From contig SKWE01000214.1 of NCBI GenBank assembly GCA_007129055.1, forward strand, positions 1 to 7,368: a stretch of 7,368 nucleotides of DNA. Reading direction: 5' to 3'. The translations under genes and the position numbers were made by a program. This document shows, piece by piece, positions 1-5,151 of the stretch. The notes beneath the pieces are model-generated. The model worked only from the letters and a program-made list of their open reading frames with translations. It was not told where the DNA came from and did not search any database. Every line of letters starts with the position of its first letter. The stretch's first letter is position 1. This stretch comes from Syntrophomonadaceae bacterium (lineage in GTDB: Bacteria > Bacillota > Dethiobacteria > DTU022).

Positions 1-1076
1 ATCCCGAAGGCGGCCAGCGGTATTCCGCCTAAAACTGCCAGCAGGTAACCCTGGGTCGTCAGCGAAAGCGGCACCCAGGGCATGCCCAGGATTGACGTAA
101 GGCCGAAGACTACAGAAAAAACTATAAAAGCGCCGACAATCATCTTCTTCTTACCCGTTTTTCTGGCGATCAGGTTGACAGCCGGGTAGCAGGCAAAAGA
201 GACAACCGCCATAACGATAAAGAGTAACGAATAGAACTGTTCCTGCTGGCGCATGAGTACTGTAACATAATAGATAAGAGCAGTCTGCAGGATGGTGAGG
301 GCTAAAAAATAGACCATGTCTGAGAGGGCAAAGGGCAGAAAATTGCGGTTGCGGAAGGTCATGCGAAGAGATTCGAGCATGGGCACGGTCGAAGGAACAC
401 CCGTGCTGTATTTTTTTTCATCAATTACCAATACCGGAACGTAGAGGCAGATCAGGGCAAGGAGCCCGAAAAGGGCAAATGTAAGCCTGATCGAGGCTAC
501 CCTGTCAAAGCCGGATGCTTCGAAAAGGGGAAAAAGCATTGGAGCCTGGGAAGCAATGGCAGTTCCAAGGAAAAAGGTAAGCGATATATAAGTTGAAAGG
601 TTGAGCTTCTCAATGGGTGTATGGCCCAGTTCGGCAATCAGGGCAAAATATGGAGTAACATAGATGGTGTAAAACAGGTAGAACAGGAACAGGGTTACAG
701 CAAGCCAGACAACATTAAGCGCTCCCGGGTCTGCAGATGGCGGGGTGTAAATCAGGATCATCATTGCAACCATGGGCAAACCACCGAGGGCCATGAAAGA
801 GATACGTCTTCCCCTGCGGGCCGTGGACCGGTCAGAGAGGGTTGCAATCCAGGGGTCTGTTATGGCATCAACAAAGCGGCCGCCCATTGTAATCAGGCCA
901 ATGATCGAAATAAAACCGAATAGATAATAAGCCGGGATAAGTTCAGGCAGGCGGGCATCTTCAGGAGGCAGGTAAAAGTAGACCAGGTAGTTTACCACCA
1001 GCCCCAAAACCAGTGACCAGCCCAACTGGCCGATAGCGTAAGCAATGCCTTTTGATAAGGGAAGACTTGGTTTCAT
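1..1076 (-). CDS. GPH-family (MelB-like) cation:sugar symporter, 3' end cut by window edge
   Basis: This reading frame is open from an ATG at 1076 to the left edge, giving 358 complete codons; the C-terminus lies outside. The protein is very hydrophobic, with helices roughly every 30 residues. It carries the GPH signature GGRFVDAITDPWIATLSDRS (about residues 65-84) followed by a basic RRGRR loop. D70 and D74 have the same spacing as the cation-site aspartates D55 and D59 of MelB, which suggests Na+ or H+ coupled uptake of a glycoside, pentoside, hexuronide or similar solute in the cytoplasmic membrane. A basic loop near residue 305 (ARKTGKKK) marks the start of the second-half repeat. Family members usually have 440-480 residues, so about 100 are missing. 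The start is supported by AAGGAGGGG seven bases upstream. The substrate cannot be read from the sequence, and no sugar-catabolic gene lies nearby. The family call is firm; a more general MFS label is the fallback. Confidence 0.85.
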   Translation of the reverse strand, partial: MKPSLPLSKGIAYAIGQLGWSLVLGLVVNYLVYFYLPPEDARLPELIPAYYLFGFISIIGLITMGGRFVDAITDPWIATLSDRSTARRGRRISFMALGGLPMVAMMILIYTPPSADPGALNVVWLAVTLFLFYLFYTIYVTPYFALIAELGHTPIEKLNLSTYISLTFFLGTAIASQAPMLFPLFEASGFDRVASIRLTFALFGLLALICLYVPVLVIDEKKYSTGVPSTVPMLESLRMTFRNRNFLPFALSDMVYFLALTILQTALIYYVTVLMRQQEQFYSLLFIVMAVVSFACYPAVNLIARKTGKKKMIVGAFIVFSVVFGLTSILGMPWVPLSLTTQGYLLAVLGGIPLAAFG

Positions 1077-1130
1077 GCTTTCCCCTCCTTTAACGATTAT
1101 TATTCCCTACCAAATATTTATATCCTTCTA

Positions 1131-1200
1131 TGTCCGGCAAATTTGAGAACCCGGTAAATATAAAATAGTTGATAATTCGCTAGAGGAAATTGCCGGGACA
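1131..1200. repeat. Imperfect inverted repeat in the transporter/lemA divergent intergenic region
   Basis: The arms are TGTCCGGCAA (1131-1140, continuing ATTT) and TTGCCGGGACA (1190-1200, preceded by GAAA). The second arm reverse-complements to TGTCCCGGCAA, so the arms differ by one inserted C, plus one A bulge in the flanking AAATTT/GAAATT. About 49 AT-rich bases separate them. The 163-base gap between the divergent start codons contains nothing else I can name apart from the two ribosome sites. The repeat could be a paired operator or the base of a large stem; the function is unknown. Confidence 0.4.
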
Positions 1201-1239
1201 AAAAGAAATAATATAGAGGTTTACCGAGGAGGTTAATAA

Positions 1240-1809
1240 ATGGAAAATACTTATATCCTGCCTGCTATAATAGTATTCATAGCAGCTTTCATCGTCTACA
1301 CTTACAACAGGTTGGTCGGTCTGCGGAACATGGCCGATACAGCATACTCGAACATCGATACCCTGCTGCAAAAACGGTTCGACCTGGTGCCGAACCTGGT
1401 TAACACCGTTAAGGGCTACATGCAGCATGAACGGGAATTGCTTGAGTCTATAACTAAGGCACGCTCAGACTGGCAGAACGCTACTACCATAAAGGAGAAT
1501 GCCGGGGCAGATGAAACTGCAACCAGGGCCCTGAAAACCCTTTTTGCCGTCTCAGAAAATTATCCCGAGTTAAAAGCAAACGAAAACTTTTTGATGCTCC
1601 AGGAAGAACTGGCGGGGATTGAAAATAAAATTGCCTATGCCCGCCAGCGTTACAACCGGACCGTTATGGTGCTGAATATGGTTATTCAGAGATTTCCAAG
1701 CAACTTTGTCGCCAGGCTTTTCAATTTTAACACCAGGGAATTTTTTGAAGTTGAAACTGAAAGGGTAAGACAGGTGCCAAATGTAGACACGGGAAGTGGT
1801 GGTAATTAA
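1240..1809 (+). CDS. lemA: LemA family membrane-anchored protein
   Basis: This 189-residue protein is typical of LemA in length and layout. One N-terminal membrane helix (about residues 7-20) leads into YNRLVGLRN and a long helical region containing the family hallmark around 34-60 (DTAYSNID, RFDLVPNLVNTVKGY). A second conserved block is at 115-140 (ENFLMLQEELAGIENKIAYAR), and the C-terminal block RFPSNFVARLFNF..REFFE is at 151-170. By family knowledge the helical bundle is anchored by the N-terminal segment; its biochemical role is poorly defined. The ATG start follows GAGGAGG (1226-1232) at a good spacing. The stop is two bases before the htpX ATG, so the two are almost certainly one operon, and lemA-htpX pairs recur in many bacteria. 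I infer a joint role in envelope or membrane-protein quality control. No convincing promoter is visible upstream. Confidence 0.93.
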   Translation: MENTYILPAIIVFIAAFIVYTYNRLVGLRNMADTAYSNIDTLLQKRFDLVPNLVNTVKGYMQHERELLESITKARSDWQNATTIKENAGADETATRALKTLFAVSENYPELKANENFLMLQEELAGIENKIAYARQRYNRTVMVLNMVIQRFPSNFVARLFNFNTREFFEVETERVRQVPNVDTGSGGN

Positions 1810-1811
1810 TA

Positions 1812-2720
1812 ATGGATCCAATTTACGGGCGGATAGCCTCCAATAAAAGAAGAACCTTCTTTCTCTTTTTGCTCTACGCTATCCTATTCGGGGCAATCGG
1901 TTATTTTGTGGGGATTTACATGGGAGAACCGATCCTGGGTATTATTCTTGCTGCAGTAGTCTTTATAGTTCTTTTACTGATCAGCATCTACGGCGGCCAG
2001 GGCGTTGTAACTTCCATGGCTGGCGCAAAGCAGGTTTCCAAGCAGCAGGAACCTTTCCTCTATAATACTGTTGAAGGATTGAGCATCGCTGCTGGAAAAC
2101 CGATGCCGAAAGTGTATGTGATAGAGACTGAAGTGCCTAACGCTTTTGCCGCAGGACGCAACCCGCAAAATTCAATAATTGCAGTTACCCGGGGTCTGAT
2201 GAACCGGCTGAACCGCCAGGAACTTGAAGGGGTTATTGCCCATGAAATGGCCCATATCAATAACTACGATGTTCTCCTGGCTACCGTGGCCATCGTGTTG
2301 GCAGGGACAATTGTTTTTATCAGCGTCGTAGCACGCAGGATGGTTTTCTTCGGCGGTATGGGCCGCAGCCGAAGCAGTAAGGGCGGGCAGGGTCAACTGA
2401 TTGCCATTGCAGTGATTATCTTTCTGGCTATCCTGGCCCCAATTTTTGCCCAGCTGCTTAAGTTCGCCATTTCCAGGCAGCGCGAATACCTGGCCGACGC
2501 TACAGCAGCAGATTTTACCGGCTACCCGGAAGGGTTGGCCAGTGCCCTGGAAAAGATAACTAACGCACAGGTGAAAAACAGCTCCATAGAAAACAGCGCT
2601 TTAAATGGGCTTTATATTGTTAATCCGGCGCTGGGCGCCAGATCAGCTAACCGGGCCAGTGCGCTATTTTCAACACACCCCCCGGCTGAGGAAAGAATTA
2701 AAAGGTTAAGGGCAATGTAA
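1812..2720 (+). CDS. htpX: HtpX-type M48 membrane zinc metalloprotease
   Basis: This is a 302-residue integral membrane protease of family M48B, which degrades damaged or misfolded membrane proteins with its active site on the cytoplasmic side. The zinc site is visible: HEMAH at residues 144-148 (H144 and H148 as ligands, E145 as general base) and EYLAD at 225-229, with E225 the expected third ligand. Four hydrophobic segments fit the family: about 14-36, 41-60, 155-176 and 194-218. The C-terminus carries the conserved FSTHPPAEERIKRL block (286-299). Length matches the usual 280-300 residues and no key residue is missing. A GS/RS/K-rich loop (about 181-195) separates the third and fourth membrane segments. 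The ATG lies two bases after the lemA stop, with only a modest purine-rich ribosome site (GGGAAGTGGTGG) inside the lemA end, which suggests translational coupling. The stop is four bases from that of convergent murI. Confidence 0.95.
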   Translation: MDPIYGRIASNKRRTFFLFLLYAILFGAIGYFVGIYMGEPILGIILAAVVFIVLLLISIYGGQGVVTSMAGAKQVSKQQEPFLYNTVEGLSIAAGKPMPKVYVIETEVPNAFAAGRNPQNSIIAVTRGLMNRLNRQELEGVIAHEMAHINNYDVLLATVAIVLAGTIVFISVVARRMVFFGGMGRSRSSKGGQGQLIAIAVIIFLAILAPIFAQLLKFAISRQREYLADATAADFTGYPEGLASALEKITNAQVKNSSIENSALNGLYIVNPALGARSANRASALFSTHPPAEERIKRLRAM

Positions 2721-2724
2721 TTGT

Positions 2725-3555
2725 TCAGGACAGAACTACCTGGTAGGCTTTTATCTTTCTATCAAGCAGTTTGCTTCCCACTTCTTCGAATGAGGCTGTG
2801 CTGCCGCTGACAAAGAAACGGTAGCGGGGAACCTCACATTCAAGAGGATTATTCATATTATCTCTATCGAGAATGGCTGCTACTTCGGCAGCTATTTCTT
2901 TTGCCGAATCGATGAGGGTAACAGAGGGGCCGACAACATCCTGGATAAGCTCTTTCATCAGGGGATAATGGGTGCAGCCCAGGATCAGGGAATCAATTTC
3001 CTGGTTGACCAGCGGATCAAGATATTCCATGGCCACTCTTCTTGCTTCAGGGGTATCAACCAAATTGTTTTCAACCAGCAGCACAAATAACGGGCAGGCT
3101 TTGCTGGCCAGGTAGAGATTGCCGTTATTTTCCTTCAGCTTTTTTTCATATTCAGAGCTGTTAATTGTACCTACCGTGCCGATTACACCTATCCGGCCGC
3201 TTTTACTGCTTTTAAGCGCCGCCCTGACGCCGGGTTCAATAACCCCTACCACAGGCTGCTGACATGCTTCCTGGTATTGGTACAGTCCGGCGGCAGTGGC
3301 GGAGTTACAGGCAACAACAATCATCTTTATTTCCTGGTGCTGCAAAAAATCGATCATCTGGAAGGTAAAACGGCGCACTTCCTCGTATGAACGCGGCCCG
3401 TATGGCATGCGGGCTGTATCACCGAAATAGATGATGCTTTCTCTTGGCAGCAGCTTACTGATCTCTTTAACCACAGTCAGGCCACCTACGCCGGAGTCGA
3501 TGACCCCAATTGCCTTGTGGGCACTTATGATTTGCTCTTTCGCTTTTTCTGCCAC
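2725..3555 (-). CDS. murI: Glutamate racemase
   Basis: This 276-residue protein interconverts L- and D-glutamate in the cytoplasm, supplying D-Glu for the peptidoglycan stem peptide. Both half-sites of the aspartate/glutamate racemase fold are present: IGVIDSGVGGLTV (16-28, with D20 and S21), YFGDTARMPYG (43-53), VACNSATA with catalytic C83, and LGCTHYPL with catalytic C194 followed by H196. Length is within the family norm of 255-285, with about 15 extra N-terminal residues before the first strand. The start codon is GTG (complement of 3553-3555) and overlaps the UPF0316 TAG stop by one base (TAGTG), so translation is probably coupled; the local ribosome site (GATGAAGG) is weak. The stop sits four bases from that of convergent htpX and I see no terminator in that gap. 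Within the family, PyrC-like or other racemases are unlikely alternatives given the full MurI motif set. Confidence 0.96.
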   Translation of the reverse strand: MAEKAKEQIISAHKAIGVIDSGVGGLTVVKEISKLLPRESIIYFGDTARMPYGPRSYEEVRRFTFQMIDFLQHQEIKMIVVACNSATAAGLYQYQEACQQPVVGVIEPGVRAALKSSKSGRIGVIGTVGTINSSEYEKKLKENNGNLYLASKACPLFVLLVENNLVDTPEARRVAMEYLDPLVNQEIDSLILGCTHYPLMKELIQDVVGPSVTLIDSAKEIAAEVAAILDRDNMNNPLECEVPRYRFFVSGSTASFEEVGSKLLDRKIKAYQVVLS

Positions 3556-4076
3556 TATTTCGCCTTCATCCTGTTAAAGTAGCCGCCCATTATTTTACGG
3601 GTATCGAAGATAGATATAAAGGCATCTGGATCAGCTTCTTTCATTTTCTTTAAGAAAGAAGGCAGCTCCTTACGCTTAAGCAGCACCTGTAATGTGCGGT
3701 GTGCTCCTTCCTTGCCGTAGCAGGGCATAGAAGTAACCCCGTAACCTTCCTCGCGCAGAACCTCTTCCAGGGTTCCGCTATTACTGACAGTGATAATCTG
3801 AACATGGACGAACCCGACAGCAATTTTTTCTTCAATCTTACTGCCAACAATATTGCCCGTTGCAAAGCCAAGGCCGTAAACCAAAATATTTGACCACTGA
3901 TCAATATTACTTAAAACCAGGCTGAGAGCAGCCAGGTAGATGATCACTTCAAAAAAACCGATTATTGCAGCAGAAACACTTTGGCCCCGGGTAAGATATA
4001 TAATTCTGATCGTGCCAAGGCTGACGTGGGCAATTTTTGCAATAAATATCGCCACCAGCGTTAATATAACGTACAC
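3555..4076 (-). CDS. UPF0316 membrane protein (DUF5698 + DUF2179)
   Basis: This is a 173-residue protein of unknown biochemical function in the UPF0316 family, known from Bacillus and Clostridia. The N-terminal half is membrane-embedded, with hydrophobic stretches near 2-20, 33-56 and 62-78, the loop IIYLTRGQ (25-32) and the glycine-rich VYGLGFATGNIVGSKIEEK (66-84). The C-terminal half (about 92-170) is a soluble ferredoxin-like DUF2179 domain, also found in YitT-type membrane proteins, with VTSMPCYGKEG (114-124) and the characteristic FDTRKIMGGYF (157-167). The start is GTG (complement of 4074-4076), placed six bases after AGGAGGG, which is a strong ribosome site. It is the first gene behind the promoter at 4132-4160 and overlaps murI by one base, so both are probably made together. 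The co-transcription with murI hints at an envelope role but does not prove one. Confidence 0.88.
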   Translation of the reverse strand: MYVILTLVAIFIAKIAHVSLGTIRIIYLTRGQSVSAAIIGFFEVIIYLAALSLVLSNIDQWSNILVYGLGFATGNIVGSKIEEKIAVGFVHVQIITVSNSGTLEEVLREEGYGVTSMPCYGKEGAHRTLQVLLKRKELPSFLKKMKEADPDAFISIFDTRKIMGGYFNRMKAK

Positions 4077-4092
4077 GAAAAACCCTCCTGTA

Positions 4093-4110
4093 GCGCTTTA
4101 ATAAAAGCGC
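4093..4110 (-). promoter_or_regulatory. Hairpin in the 5' leader of the UPF0316-murI operon
   Basis: There is a perfect 7-base inverted repeat, GCGCTTT (4093-4099) and AAAGCGC (4104-4110), with a 4-base loop. It lies downstream of the predicted transcript start (about 4125) and directly upstream of the AGGAGGG ribosome site at 4083-4089. As RNA it would end about three bases before that site, so it could affect ribosome loading or transcript stability. There is no T-run after it, so it is not a terminator. Confidence 0.5.
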
Positions 4111-4131
4111 CGCAATTAAATATCAAACCAT

Positions 4132-4160
4132 ATTGTAGCAACCCACATCTACCCTGTCAA
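4132..4160 (-). promoter_or_regulatory. Strong SigA promoter for UPF0316-murI
   Basis: Read on the minus strand there is a perfect -35 TTGACA (complement of 4155-4160), a 17-base spacer, and a -10 TACAAT (complement of 4132-4137) with one mismatch to consensus. A TGC directly before the -10 also makes it an extended -10. The predicted start is near 4125, giving a leader of about 49 bases before the GTG at 4076. This is the best promoter in the window. Confidence 0.88.
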
Positions 4161-4168
4161 TTGGCAGG
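4153..4168. promoter_or_regulatory. Near-palindrome overlapping the -35, possible operator
   Basis: The 16 bases CCTGTCAATTGGCAGG are a palindrome apart from one mismatched pair (T/G at the fifth position of each arm). It contains the complete -35 hexamer of the UPF0316-murI promoter, so a dimeric protein bound here would block RNA polymerase. No known operator consensus is matched; it does not resemble a CodY box. Operator function is inferred from symmetry and position only. Confidence 0.4.
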
Positions 4169-4184
4169 CTTTACCTGTAGATAA

Positions 4185-4218
4185 ATTATTACGACAGGAT
4201 AATCCCTGCCGTAATAAT
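4185..4218 (-). terminator. Hairpin terminator downstream of codY
   Basis: A 14-base stem is formed by 4185-4198 and 4205-4218 with a 6-base loop. The minus-strand RNA pairs at every position (one G-U), while the plus-strand RNA would carry an A-C mismatch; this asymmetry argues that the minus strand is the functional one. It starts 28 bases beyond the codY stop and is followed by TTTATCT, a short and imperfect T-run, so termination may be partial. It ends about 25 bases before the -35 of the next operon. Confidence 0.65.
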
Positions 4219-4245
4219 ATATAAAGCTATTTTTACTTCCTGTTA

Positions 4246-5034
4246 TCAGCGAATGTAGTCCATCTCTAACGAACGAGAAGCTACTATTTCCAGGGCATGC
4301 GTATTCTTAATGCGGATGAACGTTCCTTTCATGCCCAGCGAACGTGACTCGATTATGCCGGCGCTTTCAAACTTACGCAGGGCGTTAACAATTACCGAAC
4401 GGGTGATTCCCAAACTATCTGCTATTTTACTTGCTACAACTACGCTTTCGTTTTTATCTATATTCTTCAGGATTTCCCTGATCGCTTCGACTTCAGAGTA
4501 AGACAGGCTGTCAAATGCTGCTTCAGCCAGTTCCCTGTTTCTGACTACCTGGTCTGCCTGATCAATAACATCATGCATGAAAGTCAGGCCGACCAGGCCT
4601 ACACCGACATGGGATAAAGCCGTATAAACCTGATCAAGGGGTTTTACAAAGCTGCAAATCATAAGGTTTGCCTGCCGCTCACCAGCAACCTTTACCGGCT
4701 GAAGACTGCAATAATACTTATCTTCGCCGCCATCAACCTTCTTAACCATTAGCTGTTCATTTTCTACAGGCTGACCCTTTTTAATGATTTTTTGTATTTG
4801 TGATTCACCTGCTGTCGAACCTCTCTCCAAAATTCTTTTAAAATAGCCATCGTCATCAGGGCAACTTATATTACCAGCCAATACCTTACCCTGGTTATCC
4901 ATCACCATGGTGGCTGTACCTGTTATATGGGAAAATGAATTGACAAAATTATATAAGACGGGAACCTGACCATCCGCCTCTAGCAATACACTATTTAATT
5001 GCTTAATACTTTTCAACAGATCATTATCTGCCAT
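4246..5034 (-). CDS. codY: CodY-family global transcriptional regulator with divergent sensor domain
   Basis: This is a 262-residue protein, against 259 in B. subtilis CodY. The C-terminal winged-helix domain is unmistakable: SLSYSEVEAI (176-185), then ASKIADSLGITRSVIVNALR (201-220) and ESAGIIESRSLGMKGT (223-238), nearly identical to B. subtilis. CodY represses nutrient-stress and biosynthetic genes when branched-chain amino acids bind its N-terminal GAF domain. Here residues 1-150 are poorly conserved. The region matching B. subtilis R61-M62 reads Y64-F65 by my alignment by eye, and the F71 and F98-P99 equivalents are not evident, so the ligand may differ. The C-terminus runs about 20 residues past the wing. 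A GTG nine bases further upstream is in frame, but it overlaps the AGGAGG site, so the ATG at 5034 is preferred. The gene is not in the xerC-hslVU-codY setting seen in bacilli; it lies between larC and UPF0316-murI. Confidence 0.9.
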   Translation of the reverse strand: MADNDLLKSIKQLNSVLLEADGQVPVLYNFVNSFSHITGTATMVMDNQGKVLAGNISCPDDDGYFKRILERGSTAGESQIQKIIKKGQPVENEQLMVKKVDGGEDKYYCSLQPVKVAGERQANLMICSFVKPLDQVYTALSHVGVGLVGLTFMHDVIDQADQVVRNRELAEAAFDSLSYSEVEAIREILKNIDKNESVVVASKIADSLGITRSVIVNALRKFESAGIIESRSLGMKGTFIRIKNTHALEIVASRSLEMDYIR

Positions 5035-5042
5035 AGATAACA

Positions 5043-5048
5043 CCTCCT
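5043..5048 (-). promoter_or_regulatory. Ribosome binding site that fixes the codY start
   Basis: AGGAGG on the minus strand ends eight bases before the ATG at 5032-5034, which is ideal spacing. The in-frame GTG at 5041-5043 shares its first base with the last G of this site and so cannot use it. This shortens the longest open frame by three codons. Confidence 0.8.
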
Positions 5049-5056
5049 CTATCTAT

Positions 5057-5085
5057 TTTATATTACATAACAGTGCATAAGTCAA
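5057..5085 (-). promoter_or_regulatory. SigA promoter for codY, very short leader
   Basis: Minus-strand -35 TTGACT (complement of 5080-5085), a 17-base spacer, and -10 TATAAA (complement of 5057-5062), each one mismatch from consensus. The transcript would begin near 5050, only a couple of bases ahead of the AGGAGG site, giving a leader of about 16 bases. A GTG start at 5043 would leave almost no leader, which again favours the ATG at 5034. Confidence 0.75.
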
Positions 5086-5086
5086 T

Positions 5087-5101
5087 AATATTCAAATATT
5101 T
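5087..5101. promoter_or_regulatory. Possible CodY box upstream of codY
   Basis: AATATTCAAATATTT matches the published CodY box AATTTTCWGAAAATT at 11 of 15 positions. It lies two bases upstream of the codY -35 hexamer. Because the DNA-binding domain is canonical, the box should be conserved, and autoregulation is known for CodY. The surroundings are AT-rich, so four mismatches make this a weak call. Confidence 0.35.
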
Positions 5102-5151
5102 ACAGATATAAATAATGGCTACTAATATTGAAAACCTTTTATACTTTTCGT

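Noticed and set aside
621..923. Plus-strand open frame of 100 codons
   Set aside because: It lies wholly inside the transporter gene on the opposite strand, has odd composition (rich in N, Q, H, C), and lacks family features.
1190..1217. TTGCCG-16-TATAGA as a lemA promoter
   Set aside because: Only 8 of 12 consensus bases match and no extended -10 is present; other hexamer pairs in the gap have wrong spacing.
2734..2755. CTAC-CTG-GTAG followed by CTTTT as a terminator for htpX
   Set aside because: The stem has only four to five base pairs, a tiny loop and a short T-run, inside the murI coding end.
5041..5043. GTG as the codY start, three codons upstream of the chosen ATG
   Set aside because: It overlaps the AGGAGG ribosome site and would leave almost no leader after the predicted transcript start.
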